From Lepas anatifera (lineage: Eukaryota; Arthropoda; Thecostraca; Lepadidae), in NCBI GenBank assembly GCA_034440635.1, contig JAOTON010001696.1:240496-304495 (forward strand): DNA of 64,000 nt. The letters are read 5' to 3'. How positions within the stretch are numbered: the stretch's first letter is position 1; each line of letters begins with the position of its first letter. Below are positions 1-10,224 of this stretch, in pieces. The notes beneath the pieces were generated by a model. It was given only the letters and a program-made list of their open reading frames with translations, did no database searches and was not told where the DNA came from. A program made the translations under genes and the position numbers.

Positions 1-1538
1 GCTCATGTACTTCTCCTTCTATATTTCGCTTTTGATATGCCGTTGGTCCTCTAACTTGGTCCCAAACATTTTTTTGTAGATTTCCTGCTTTTGCAACAAG
101 ACCTGAAACAAAATCTCCCTGGATTAGGTTGTGTTTGAAGTAATATGCCAACCGTAGACAGAGGCGGTTCCAGCCTTGGACTTTGGGGGTGGGGGAACAA
201 TTTATCCTAACTTCAATCCCCCCCAGAACACCAACATTTCCTGTGGAGGTGGTACGAGTGACTACAGAATGGGCAACATTCTCTTAAACACCATTATTTT
301 GATACACTTTCTTTTTATATACAATTTTAGCCCTGAAAAAAAAACAATAAGCACTGACAGTAAAATGGCTCTTGTATTTGACAGAATACAAAATAACCAC
401 CCCTAAAAGACTATCAAATAAGTTGCCTTCAAACAAAGTAATATAATGTGGGCTTAATTAGAACTTTCTTTCTAAATGACGGACATTGCAGATCCGCACC
501 TTATCATATACTCAGAACCGTAAAGTACCGCCAGAACTTTACAAATCCTGATTCGCCCATCCATGTTCCAGAAAGCGAGCCACGCACACGGGCGGATCCA
601 CGGGCGGTGTTGGGGTAGGCATTAGGGCCATGGTCCCCAAACGCTCAAACCAGGGGGCCGACATATCTTTTGCCCCCTACCCTATAGTGGCTCAAAGAAA
701 ATGGGCGAATCCGCCAAATTTGGCGAATTTTACTTCGAAAAAAGCCCGGGAAGGCACGTTCAATGAAACATTTAACTGCAATGAAAGTATGTTATTGTTT
801 CAAACACCAAAATTTATTCAAACTCTTGGCTTCTCTTGACTAAGAATCTGGTATCAAAACCTTCACGTTTTTAGTGGAGGCGCTGAAACAGCCCCAATAA
901 AAGGGAGCAAAACTGAAATTTTTGTGAACAGTCATAGGTACTTGAAATAAGGGTGCAAAATGACCTGAGGTGACACGAACAGATATTGCAGGAACAAATA
1001 TATGATTCTGTGAAAACATCGCCCACTTTCACTAGGTTTGTGGAGCCAGGAGAATACTCTACCCACCGTGCACTAGTCGGCTAATAATAAAACTTTATCT
1101 GTCTCGCTTGCTCGATTCGGAGGCGTCCGCTCGAACCCAGAGGTAAACAGGAACCGCATCATCTCCCGGAGATGCCCCGGGGACGCGGTTTCCTGGAATT
1201 ATTTTCATTGCATAGATCTGCACCGAGTGAGGGAAGACATAGCTTCTTGAGTTGTTTGATACAATATTTATAATCCATTATGTAGCCAATTGTTCCTAAA
1301 TTTCAAACAATTTAGGATTTGGCCTCAAAAGTCAATTCATTTATGGTGGCTTTTGCTCACAGCCATGCACATTGGGTTGAAGAGTGGGAAGTGTGTGAGG
1401 GGGGATAGAGGAGGTAACGGATTCTGAAGGATTGTGACGTTTTTGTCAAGCTACCATCGGTTTAGGAACGTCAATAATATGGCAGGGGGAGGAGGAGAAG
1501 CGCATTTTGACCCGCAGCACGACTCAATCCTGCAATGT
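1..1538. other. No gene recognised; left edge of window
   Basis: I see no convincing exon, RNA gene or intact transposon here. Short stretches near 160-230 and 585-680 are runs of G or C next to 'ggatcca'-like words and may be old MITE remnants. A small imperfect hairpin lies around 1149-1194 (CAGGAACCGC pairing with GCGGTTTCCTG). Earlier exons of the channel gene should lie upstream, either here unrecognised or outside the window. Confidence 0.4.
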
Positions 1539-1790
1539 TAACCCTTGCCCCGGTGGCAGGTACGAGCCACCTTCGCCCTGGTGGGGGTAAAAAAACACTA
1601 TCTAAAAAAACTAAGAGAGCTAGAAAAAATCGCAAAACGGCAATCGAAAGCTCCTCAAAAATGATATCGTACTTTAGTCATTTTGCTCTTCAGGTCAATA
1701 TCAAGGTCACCAGAGAGCAAAATCGGTCAAAACTACTAATATGAGGTGTACTAAGAAAACCTCAGTTATCTAAGAAACTGAGATGCTAAT
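1539..1790 (+). mobile_element. Truncated T2-family TTAA MITE
   Basis: The segment starts at a TTAA followed by CCCTTGCCCCGGTGG, the T2 terminal sequence. It continues with 'gagccaccttcgccctggtggggg' type sequence in the same order as the complete copy at 35510. It breaks off after about 250 bp, close to the 'aggtgtactaagaaaacctca' segment, so the rest of the element is missing. No coding capacity. Confidence 0.75.
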
Positions 1791-2143
1791 AACACTTTGT
1801 GTGCTATAGATTATTACTGTATGCGTTTGTTGTATTATTCTTTAATACTATTGTCGTTATTTGCTATTATTAACTTGTTATGGCTGGCGTTTGTGTCATT
1901 CGTTTATCATTATTTGCTCCTTATTTTTATTGCTATATGTGTATACTTATTATTACACATGTGTGGCTCGAGGGCAAGAGTCAAGGCTGCCAACTAGAGT
2001 GACCCCTTTTTATCCAATGTCTAAGTACGGTGTATCTCTTTTGCCTTTTTTAATCGGGAAATTAACTCAGTCTCAAGTTTGTTGTCTTCTGACGCATCTT
2101 TTTTCTGGCTCGCCAGTTTACAGCTTTCTCCCTTGTATTGCAG

Positions 2144-2279
2144 GTGTGCCTGAACACTTGTCTGGAGAAGCGAGTGCGGGAAAGGTGTGGCTGTATCAGT
2201 GATCTGAACACTATTCTGCATCATTCCTTACACGAGGCGACGTATCTTCCTCGTTGTAATCCCACCAATGCAACACAAG
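2144..2279 (+). CDS. DEG/ENaC channel gene, exon with extracellular Cys-rich segment
   Basis: Coding exon of a degenerin/epithelial Na+ channel family member, a trimeric plasma-membrane cation channel with two transmembrane helices and a large Cys-rich extracellular loop. The 45 codons read VCLNTCLEKRVRERCGC..., the family's 'C-x3-C-x8-C-x-C' pattern from the second half of the extracellular domain, and end in RCNPTNATQ. The acceptor is a pyrimidine-rich tract ending in ttgcag at 2143. The donor is aag/gtggga, leaving one base of a split codon (phase 1) that joins the exon at 3284 to give Asp. Five Cys in 45 residues agree with the conserved disulfides. The exons for the N-terminus, TM1 and finger/thumb regions are not visible and must lie upstream. 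Gene identity is firm at family level; the subfamily cannot be set from this part. Confidence 0.85.
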
Positions 2280-3120
2280 GTGGGACTCCTGCCGGTCGCG
2301 TCGTGGCTAGGCATATACTGATAACGCGCACCCTGAAAACCAGCAACATTAGCTAGAATCAAATACGCATCCGAGATTGTATTATCTTGTATTTCTGCTC
2401 AGTGTGTACGAATTAGAATTCTGGCCTATAAACTGTTTCCAGAAATTTGCCAGATTTATAAGGTGTTTAAGTGGACACAAGCACTTCTGGAACACTTCCA
2501 GATTTTTTGTTGCTGAAAAAATGCAGACCGTCCTGGAATAAGAGCTGGCATTGGAGCTTGACTGTGGAGATTCAAATAGTTTTTCACTAATCCCCATACA
2601 CACAAAACATTCTACCGGTCCAGAAAACTACTTCCAAAAGCTGTTACCATGACTGGGTGATCTTAAAATTTACATGGCTTGAAGTTTGGTGTCTTAAAAA
2701 ATTAGAGCAAGTATGAAACATGCGTAGGCGTTGGCTGCTCACCATGAAAAATGATCATAAAAGTTTTCGAAAGCGATTGTGAATAAATATAATGAATATA
2801 CATGGTTTTCAAAAGTTGTTTTTCTTAGATTCTTTTTTACATCGCTGTTACTTTTTTCATAAGTGATATATGTATACATTTGACAACTTGCGGACGCGTT
2901 TCGTGATCAAATTCTTCATATATCATAACATGGGCTGACGAGGTATATCACAAAATTTGTTCGTAGAATTTGAAACATGTGCATTTGTATTACAATTTTT
3001 TATTGTGTTCCTTTCATTAACATCCGTTAGTGCGTCGGTTTTCTTTTCATTCTAACTGTATGTATGACGTGACTTCAAGTCGAATGAAAAATGTCGGCTC
3101 CCTTTCTACCCAACCGATAC
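2280..3120. other. Intron, nothing else recognised
   Basis: AT-rich intronic sequence between the first two visible channel exons, with no recognisable repeat until the SINE remnant that begins near 3121. Confidence 0.6.
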
Positions 3121-3252
3121 CGGTCCAGGTCTCTGCAAATTCCCTGAGCAAGAAACAATCTGGCTCCCGTGAAACTCTTCCAACAGGGAAACAGGCGGCG
3201 AAGTCATATAGCTCTGGAAGTTGGTGCGTCGATAAGCCCCAAAAAAATCCCT
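3121..3252 (+). mobile_element. SINE remnant (3' body only)
   Basis: It matches the 3' body of the complete SINE at 9807: ttccctgagcaag, then 'cttccaacaggga', 'ttggtgcgtcgataagcccc' and an A-rich tail. The tRNA-like head is missing or unrecognisable. The SINE tail ends only about 30 bases before the acceptor AG (3282-3283) of the next channel exon, so the branch-point region is at or very near SINE-derived DNA. Confidence 0.75.
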
Positions 3253-3283
3253 CAACTCAGACGTAATCTTCTTGTTTTTACAG

Positions 3284-3356
3284 ATAGATGCTTTGCGACA
3301 GTGACTTCAAAATATATTTTGAACGAAGAGACGTGTGACTGTCTACCCGCTTGCAA
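3284..3356 (+). CDS. DEG/ENaC channel gene, 'C-D-C-L-P-A-C' exon
   Basis: Short 73-nt exon. With the base carried from the previous exon it reads DRCFATVTSKYILNEETC then DCLPAC. The C-x-C-x-P-x-C motif is the family's hallmark just before the 'CNETSY' segment (compare C-x-C-x-x-P-C-N in acid-sensing channels). The acceptor is cttgtttttacag; the donor is GTAAGT at 3357-3362, a strong match. Phase 1 in and phase 2 out fit both neighbours: the two trailing bases 'aa' plus 'c' from 5409 give Asn, completing CN. High confidence because both splice sites, the phases and the motif agree. Confidence 0.88.
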
Positions 3357-3500
3357 GTAAGTATATGAACAGTATTAATTTCAACAATCAGGAATTTGAT
3401 TTCCAGTGATTAGCGATCCCATTACTGCAATTACCTCCTCACTCACTCAATTATTATTTCGCTAACTCACCCATTAATGCGTATGGTCTGCCTGCTCACC

Positions 3501-3611
<111 letters not shown>

Positions 3612-3911
3612 ATTTTTTTAGTTTCCAGTGGAGGCTTGACCATAAGGGTACCATAGAATATAGCATGGTGCGCTGCAATACTATAATTGAGAACAAGTAG
3701 TTCAAATATAAATCATAGACAAAACTGGTAAAACAAAACAAAAAACTACGGGAACCTCAGGAGTGCTTACATGGCTCACTACGAAATGCACTGTCCGACA
3801 CAGATGCCAAATCAAGACTACAACTCATAGTCTAAGTGATCTTCATGGAATTTTGAACATGAAACCCGGTTCATCACGAATTGTCCCGATCAGTAGTTGG
3901 AGATTCGCTTG

Positions 3912-4091
3912 CAAGGGATGGGTGGCTTAGTGGGTAACATCCCTGTCTTCTAAGCCACCGGTCCCGGGTTCAAGTCCCGGCGAAGCCTATAAACAAGTTT
4001 GATCCCCTAAATCCCTTACAACAGGGTGAAATTTTGCGACGCCGTATGACCTTGGCAGTTGGTGCGTCTTTAAACCCCAAGATTTATCATT
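3912..4091 (+). mobile_element. Complete tRNA-derived SINE, head type 1
   Basis: It is flanked by an 11-bp direct repeat AGATTCGCTTG (3901-3911 and 4092-4102), the target-site duplication. The head carries an A-box-like TGGCTTAGTGG and a B-box GGTTCAAGTCC. The body shares 'gcgacgccgtatgacc', 'ttggcagttggtgcgtc' and a 'ccccaa' end with the other SINEs in the window. The RNA polymerase III promoter and retroposition are inferred from these features. Confidence 0.9.
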
Positions 4092-4265
4092 AGATTCGCT
4101 TGGACCAGTCCCAACTCTTCCAAACTCGTCCTAATCCACCAGTCCTGGTAGCTAAAATCTGATTCGGTGTCGAAAAGAGCTGCCCGGAGCTCTTGGTGCA
4201 AATACTGCTCCTAATCTCCCATTTCAATAAAACTTTTACAGCCAAAGCGTCTTCTAGAGTCGTGT

Positions 4266-5279
4266 TTAACACGCGCTTTGACGGGGGTCTGAGCCATCTT
4301 TCCTTTGACGGTGGGGGAGGCGGGTACCCGCCCCCTAAGATTTCGAGAACAACGCTAGGTAGTGAAAAACGGTAAACGGTGGTGGGTAGCCCATCCACTT
4401 CTCCATAAACAAATATTTGAATCATTTTTGTTGTCAGGTCACATTTTAGGTCACTAGAGGTCAAAACATGCCGTCATAGGGATAACATGTAAATGAGGGC
4501 TTTCATCTTTACATCTGAACAAGTGAAGATAGAGCAAAACAATTTGGACCATTGGAATCCTCGCAGCAAGCCAAATTGAATGATGTATGATATGGCCTTG
4601 CTAGGTTAAATCAGGTCAAATATGTCATTTGACCGAACCTGAGGTTAGGTCAAGGTGAAATTAGGTTTCAATTAATATCTCCAAAGCCGCAAAGACAAGG
4701 CCAATATAATAAAGCTAAAATAAACACTCTATCACCATCCGTTACCAAGTTATGTAGTTAAAACCAACTTTCCTATGTTTTTCCAATGGAGAGGCTATGG
4801 CTCGTATCTGACCTTAGGTCATCGATATATAAAATACCGGAACATATTCTAGAGAACTCGGTGGGCCTATTGTTTGGTTTGAGTTTCAATCGGATAAGTT
4901 CACCCTGTTCCGACTTATGTTATCTTAATTTGTTTAGGGGGGGGGGAGTGGTGCGTGCTGGCTTCCACGCAGCCGACCCGAGGCCCGGGCTTCCCTGACG
5001 AGCAAGCTCTCCGAAACCCTTCCAACAGGGGTTACGCATATGACCTGCAGTTGTGTCGATAGCCAATATTATTATATTAATTTGTTTAGGTCAGGTCACT
5101 TAACCTGTACTGGTGACCTGGCCTGAGATGACCTAACTTTAAAATTTGGAAAACAAAATGGTAGCAATGATCGGAAAAAATTATGCCAAGTACAGAGGCG
5201 CTAAGCACCGCCGTTTTTATGTTATCTCAAAAAACCCGAGGGTTGGGTAACCGCCCCCCCCCATCAATACGCGTGTTAA
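4266..5279 (-). mobile_element. T1-family TTAA MITE (with nested SINE)
   Basis: Both ends show TTAA plus inverted repeats: CACGCGCTTTGACGGGGG on the left and the complement of CACGCGTATTGATGGGGG on the right. The orientation is reversed relative to the copy at 21120. The interior holds the family's TGACCT/AGGTCA words, the 'cggaacatatt' segment and the ggcggcgcgtagcgccgcc-like hairpin region in decayed form. A SINE was inserted later (4939-5076). It is non-coding and presumably moved by a piggyBac-type transposase, inferred from the TTAA duplication. Confidence 0.88.
4939..5076 (+). mobile_element. SINE nested in T1 MITE
   Basis: A perfect 14-bp target duplication TTAATTTGTTTAGG lies at 4925-4938 and 5077-5090. 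The body has 'ccgacccgaggcccgg', 'cttccctgacgagcaagct' and 'cccttccaacagggg', matching the 9807 SINE with internal losses. A run of ten G's replaces the start of the head. The nesting makes it younger than its host MITE. Confidence 0.88.
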
Positions 5280-5408
5280 TGATTCCGAGTTCACCATTGG
5301 CTTCTTGTAAAATAATGGAAGTGAAATGGGAGTTATGCAACGTGCATGTTGATATTGTTGCATTTTTGCACTTTGTGCTATTCTAAAACTCAACTTTCTG
5401 ACTTTCAG

Positions 5409-5493
5409 CGAAACCTCTTACGCCGTTACGTCTTCGTTCAATAAAATTAATAGGAAATTCTTCAATCTCATGGCAGAAAAGAAGCAGAAAGGG
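5409..5493 (+). CDS. DEG/ENaC channel gene, 'NETSY' exon
   Basis: The exon completes the CN pair and reads ETSYAVTSSFNKINRKFF followed by NLMAEKKQKG. C-N-E-T-S-Y is a strongly conserved stretch of the extracellular domain leading toward the second transmembrane helix. The acceptor is tttctgactttcag (AG at 5407-5408); the donor is ggg/gtaagtg at 5494. It enters in phase 2 and leaves in phase 0 after 28 full codons. A weaker GT at 5498 would leave in phase 1, which matters for joining to the next exon. Confidence 0.85.
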
Positions 5494-6423
5494 GTAAGTG
5501 TTTACTGCTACTATGTGTTTGTCTGGAATATTCTTGAATTGAGTCACTGGATATACTTTTATTTCTCGCGGCTCTGCTATCTGTTTTTTTTTGCAAAACA
5601 AACTATTTTAAGGTAGTTGACACATCTCTTCAATGAGGTAACGTCACGTTTATACATAAACACCAATGAGAATTCTTTAAAGCTTAGCACCCCTTCAAGA
5701 TCTTGAAAATGTAGTTGGTGCAACAACAGTCGCAGATAATCGCATTATCTTCAATCTTTAATTGCTCCAGTTAAGAAACCGAGTTCGAAATCGGGTAAGG
5801 CAGTCCTTAAATTGAGGAAAACAAATTTAAGACTTGTCTTAGCGGGGGTTTCCAGATTTCATTTCACTTGTTTATAAAACAATTAGCCAACAATACAGAA
5901 CCAAACAGGCTGGGAATGTTCTGAACCGCGCCAATCTGAACCTATTCGTGTATTTTACAAGGTCTTTCATCGAGTAAAACACAGGATATACGTTTTCCCA
6001 GGTCATTTATGTGTAGTACGCGACATCAGACTTTATCTGAGATGATGAGATGAAAAGAGCATGAATTGCTAACGTAAAATTTCAATCGGCTTATGTCCTT
6101 GAATCTCATTTGGAAAATTGAGTGCAGTCCTGATTTTATGTTTTTGAGCAGCCGTTCTCCAGCATTTCGGCAATGCAACGGGCAGATCAGATATAGTTCA
6201 CACCATGACTATCGATGCTGCCCGAATGCATAATAAACTAATACGCACAATTTTTCACATCAGATTCGAAGAAAGCAAAATCACACATAATATTAAAATC
6301 ATTATCTTAGTTGTTTTGCTTTGCGGTCTGTGAAGCTGAGGTAAACATTATGTTGATAGGCCTCCATGATACCTCATGTATTTAGCCCACATGAAATCAA
6401 CCGTTAGTGGTTATTATAAGCAG
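5494..6423. other. Intron, nothing else recognised
   Basis: I find no transposon matching the families elsewhere in the window and no further exon with channel motifs. A small extra exon is possible, see the splice-phase finding. Confidence 0.5.
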
Positions 6424-6564
6424 CTTACATCAGTTGGCACAGTCCGACAACTGTTTGATAACTCCTATCATACTTTCTTCAGCATGCCGGAGAACCTGAT
6501 GACCCTTCACATTTACATGGATACGCTTTCCACCACCGTAGTCGCTGAATCCCCCTCTTTTACG
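6424..6564 (+). CDS. DEG/ENaC channel gene, pre-TM2 exon
   Basis: The open frame reads LTSVGTVRQLFDNSYHTFF then SMPENLMTLHIYMDTLSTT and VVAESPSFT. This fits the segment 'N-x-L-x-L-x-I-Y-x2-L' followed by an acidic linker that precedes TM2 in the family. The donor acg/gtgagt at 6565 is strong and leaves in phase 0. The start is uncertain. The AG at 6422-6423 (tataagcag) gives phase 0, matching the previous donor, but has a poor pyrimidine tract. The AG at 6384-6385 (atgtatttag) adds 13 codons including HMKSTVSGYYKQ but needs a phase-1 donor. I chose 6424 because its phase fits. Confidence 0.75.
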
Positions 6565-7398
6565 GTGAGTCTCCTCGCAATGAGGAGGAAGTAGTTCAGC
6601 TGATAAGGTGAGTCGGGTATTAGGGGCATAATCAAAGTCTTAAATACTTAACAGGTGCTTCATTTGCCTTTCAATGGGCCCTAACGCATAACGGACTAAT
6701 GTATTCAGTTGAATTGATATTAGATTGAATAGCAGAAGCTGAAAGGAAGTTACCTAACTTTTCAGAAAGAGGATAAGTAAGTTATTCTAGGGCTTGGTGG
6801 TGAAATCGAAAATGTGTATGTTGCTCGATTGTGCATACATCCACAGAATCATATCATATGAAATCAAACGAATCATATCCCACATATCTGGACCCAACAA
6901 GCCCTAGGTGCAATAAAAAACAAAAATGGTCAAAATAAATAAAACATTCAATAACTGAGCTGTGGAGAAGCTTGTAATAAGTTTTTATGAAAAAAACAAA
7001 GCATGTGTTTAACATTAGCTCTAGAACAGAGAGAAGTTTAGGTTAATATATGATTTTTTCAAGTGGAGGGGCATGGGTGGATTTGAAACCATTTCTATAA
7101 GGTTTTGATACAGCTCTGACATTACGGAAGCATCGTTTTCTAGAAAATATTGATGAATCAACTACAATCGACCATACTTTACGCATTGGAGCGCCTGGTT
7201 TTGGGGTGTTCCGAACGCCACTGTTACCTGCGCCTAGGTGTAAATGTTCATAGGTACTTGAGAAATGGTGTCTTATCAGAAATGTCTAATGTTCCTGCTA
7301 TAATAAAAAATGTATACGGGAACAACACCCTGCAGAAGAAGTGCCCCTAGCACTACCTTGAATGCTGTACAACTTGCATGCTTCGATTTTTTGGAGAA

Positions 7399-7400
<2 letters not shown>
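6565..7400. other. Intron, nothing else recognised
   Basis: Unique-looking, AT-rich intron sequence before the GA microsatellite. I see no match to the repeat families described here. Confidence 0.5.

Positions 7401-7440
<40 letters not shown>
7401..7440. repeat. (GA)n microsatellite
   Basis: About 40 bases of uninterrupted GA dinucleotides at the left edge of the following T2 fragment. Confidence 0.97.
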
Positions 7441-7442
<2 letters not shown>

Positions 7443-7475
7443 TCCCAACAGGCACACTTGCCAATTACAGGGAGT

Positions 7476-8157
7476 ATTCGCGTCGGTGGGCCTCCGAGCC
7501 ACCTTCGCCCTGGTGAGGGGTTTTCAAATACCCCCCTCGAACTCGGCTCCTATGCGGAATAGCGAAAAACGCGAACGCTGTTGGGTAGCTCATACAAATT
7601 CATGAAGAAACTACATCGGCCACTTTTTGTCTCAGGTCAATATTGAGGTCATGCCAGGTCAAAGAAGTTTGCATGTTAGGGTAGTGCCTGTGGGCTCTAG
7701 CGTCTGACAAAATTAAGTTAGAACCATTTTTAGGCACCATTCGCTTTCTGCCGTCACGGCGAATCGAAGGATGTATAATGTGACTATGCTAGGTCAAAAC
7801 ACATTAAAAAATCACGTCAAAACACGTCAAAAATCAAATGTACTTTACCAGGCCTCAATAGCTCTAATGACATAAGAGTTATGACCAGTTTGCTTAACCA
7901 TTGCATATTTGAGTGAAAATAGCCGATCTTGACCTAATTTGACCTCTGGAGGTCAAACCATTGACCTGAGCACTAAAACATGCGAAGTAATTTCTTACTG
8001 TATTCACGCGAGCTTTCTATTGCACTTTGCAGATTGGCGCTAACGCCCATATTTTCGGAGTTAGAGGGGGGCCATCGATGGCCCCCGGTGGGGCGAAGGT
8101 GGCGCCGGACCCCGGTGGGGCGAAGGTGGTCCGGACCCCCGGTGGGGCGCGGGTTAA
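7476..8157 (+). mobile_element. T2-family TTAA MITE, left tip lost
   Basis: It opens with 'cggtgggcctccgagccaccttcgcc' without the terminal TTAA and ends with 'cccccggtggggcgcgggTTAA' at 8154-8157. The interior matches the T2b copies: 'gctctagcgtctga', 'attcgctttctgccgtcacggcgaatcg', and many AGGTCA words. A local duplication of the 'ccccggtggggcgaaggtgg' end is visible at 8088-8150. Confidence 0.8.
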
Positions 8158-8698
8158 GGTTCAAAAGCCAGACATACGCAGATAGCACGGGATATAGCAT
8201 AGTGGACTAAAATGTTTCGCATTCTTGCATTTCCCAGGACCCACCACTTGCATTTTTGCGGTTGATCAGCGTGGATTTAAAAAGGGTATCCACGCCATCG
8301 AGCCAACACTTCCCCACTCCAAAGTCTACGCATTGGCTGCCAGTCGCCGGATCCATGGGGGAGGGGGCTTGAGAGAGCCTAGCAGCAGATCCTTAAAGAG
8401 GCGGCGCCTAATAGTAGACATCCATGCGCTGAAAAATAATTTCGCTTATGAGGTGATATTTCGTAATAGATGAGTTCTTACAAATACGAAATACGATGCT
8501 AAGCTTTTTTAATTGTGCTCTGGCGACTGATAGCTCAGTTCTAATTCCAGGAAGGTACCAACAGAACGGGGCAAAACAAATCCACTGCGTTCCTCGCCAG
8601 AGTGGGCTTTTGAACATTGTATATGACATTTAGTCTCTAATATGCCCGTTTTAGGTACACCTGTAGAGAGAAGTTGAAACCGCTTCCTTTGTCGGCAG
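8158..8698. other. Intron before last channel exon, nothing recognised
   Basis: No repeat family member or exon motif is seen. Open frames here, including a long antisense frame that runs into the last exon, lack any recognisable domain. Confidence 0.5.
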
Positions 8699-8878
8699 TG
8701 GTTTGAGCTGGTCTCGGACATCGGAGGGTCGTTCGGCCTCTTCGTCGGCATGTCGCTCGTCACCATCGTGGAGGTGCTGGAGTTTATGGTTGACTTCATC
8801 GCCATGTTCGCTTGGCAAGTGGTGTGTTGCCACGCGTGCAAACGGCCAAAGAAGACCAGCAAAGTCATGCCAAAGTGA
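8699..8878 (+). CDS. DEG/ENaC channel gene, terminal exon with TM2
   Basis: Final coding exon, 59 codons plus stop TGA (8876-8878). It starts WFELVSDIGGSFGLFVGMS, followed by LVTIVEVLEFMVDFIAMF. The S/G-D-I-G-G motif plus G-L-F-V-G-M-S is the family's pore-lining second transmembrane helix with the selectivity-filter G-x-S position. The conserved acidic residue follows in V-E-V-L-E-F. A short basic cytoplasmic tail rich in Cys and Lys (CCHACKRPKK...) ends the protein. The acceptor is cgcttcctttgtcggcag (AG 8697-8698), and phase 0 matches the exon ending at 6564. Together the visible exons encode about 200 residues, roughly the C-terminal two fifths of a typical 450-600 residue family member. 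Confidence 0.92.
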   Translation, partial: WFELVSDIGGSFGLFVGMSLVTIVEVLEFMVDFIAMFAWQVVCCHACKRPKKTSKVMPK

Positions 8879-9189
8879 CGAGCGAGACAGACATCGCCAC
8901 AGTAACACCAGAGATGGGCTCGTTCTGTCTTCTGTGCTTGTGTTGCATGTGCAGAAACCTGCATTCTGAGCTATGTAGGAAGACGCTTTATTGTAGATGT
9001 ATTCAAAGATCTGCTTAGAGGTTGAACGCAGTTGCACAGTGACGTTTTAGCACACTGCGTCGGAATAGAAAATTAAACACAGGCTATTGAGTGTGGAATT
9101 TATGATTAGACCAGCATATATACAGAGTCCTGGTCTGCAGCGGTGAATATGCGTCCAGTACCAAGGCAGCGATCAAAGAATACAATTTG

Positions 9190-9195
9190 AATAAA
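9190..9195 (+). promoter_or_regulatory. Candidate polyadenylation signal AATAAA
   Basis: A canonical AATAAA lies 312 bases after the channel stop codon, followed by a T/G-rich stretch (ggttttggaactcgtgtt). It would give a 3' UTR of about 330-340 bases. Position and sequence support it; use is inferred. Confidence 0.55.
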
Positions 9196-9461
9196 ACATA
9201 GGTTTTGGAACTCGTGTTAGCCTGTGGTATTTTTTTAATGTGAAGCCAATAGCAAATACGAGACCGATGCATACCATAAGTTAGTCTTGGTTCAGCCACA
9301 ATGGACTTTTGTGTTGGATGCTTGCAGCATGATGTATCTATGATTGTTTCTCTAGCGTTGCTATACTAAGGAACTGTGTCATTATTACCAAGCTACGAAA
9401 AGGGATGATCAGGATGGGGATCGCGAATGATAAAGAAACCTTGTTTTTGCCTTGCACCGGC

Positions 9462-10224
9462 CTCGGTGGGCCTCCCAGCCACCTTTGCCCTGGTGGGGGA
9501 TGTTCAAACACCCCCTCGATCTAAAAAAACACGGAAGCTGATTACCCAATAGCTCAATAAAAATCACGAAGAAACTACATCAGTCACTATTTGGATCAGT
9601 GATCAGTGATCGATTGATATGAAACATGACCATACCAGGTCGCCATGTGACCTTAACCTAGCTCGATGCGAGGTTATTTTCCAAATTTGACCTATCAAGG
9701 TCATATTATACTTCATTCGATTTGCCATGATAAGAGGAATCCAATTATGTATAAATATTTGCTCTAGCTCCACTGATTAAAAATCTAGAGGGGTAAACGT
9801 AAACCGGGGGCGCGGTAGTGAAGTGGTCAGCGTAGCTGTCTGCCACGCGGCCGACCCGGGTTCAAGGCCCGGCGGCTTCCCTGATCAAGGAGCAAGCTGA
9901 CTCCCGAGAAACCCTTCCAACAGGGAAAGAGTTGGCGACGCCATATGACCCTGGCAGTTGGTGCGTCGATAAGCCCCAATAATTATTATAAACGTAAACC
10001 GCCCTGTTGTAAGCCTATGGAACTTTCTTTGACCTTTACTGACCTCAATATTGACCTGACATAAAAATACTTCTTAGAATTTATCTTCATCTCATCAAGA
10101 GCTTTCGAACGCTTTCCTTAATTTTTCTTAAGCTGCCCTGGGAAATGAGAGAAGGAGGGGGGCGAAAAACGCCCCCCTCCAGCGGGGCGCGTCATGCCAG
10201 GGACCCCAGCGGGCCGCGTGTTAA
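9462..10224 (+). mobile_element. T2-family TTAA MITE split by a SINE
   Basis: The left part begins 'cctcggtgggcctcccagccacctttgcc'. The right end is 'gcgggccgcgtgTTAA' (10221-10224). AGGTCA-rich interior lies on both sides of the nested SINE at 9807-9988, and the two halves join without loss once the SINE and one target repeat are removed. Confidence 0.8.
9807..9988 (+). mobile_element. Complete tRNA-derived SINE, head type 2 (reference copy)
   Basis: It is flanked by a perfect 13-bp duplication TAAACGTAAACCG (9794-9806 and 9989-10001). The head is 'gcggtagtgaagtggtcagc' with B-box GGTTCAAGGCC. The body is 'cttccctgatcaaggagcaa', 'cccttccaacagggaaagag', 'ttggcgacgccatatgaccc' and 'ggcagttggtgcgtcgataa', then a short AAT-rich tail. 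This is the best preserved copy. The same body is joined to a different head in the copies at 3912 and 18929. Confidence 0.93.

Noticed and set aside
8509..8964. 151-codon frame antisense to the last channel exon
   Set aside because: It is the complement of the TM2 exon, whose + strand reading, splice site and family motif are clear. No domain on the minus strand.
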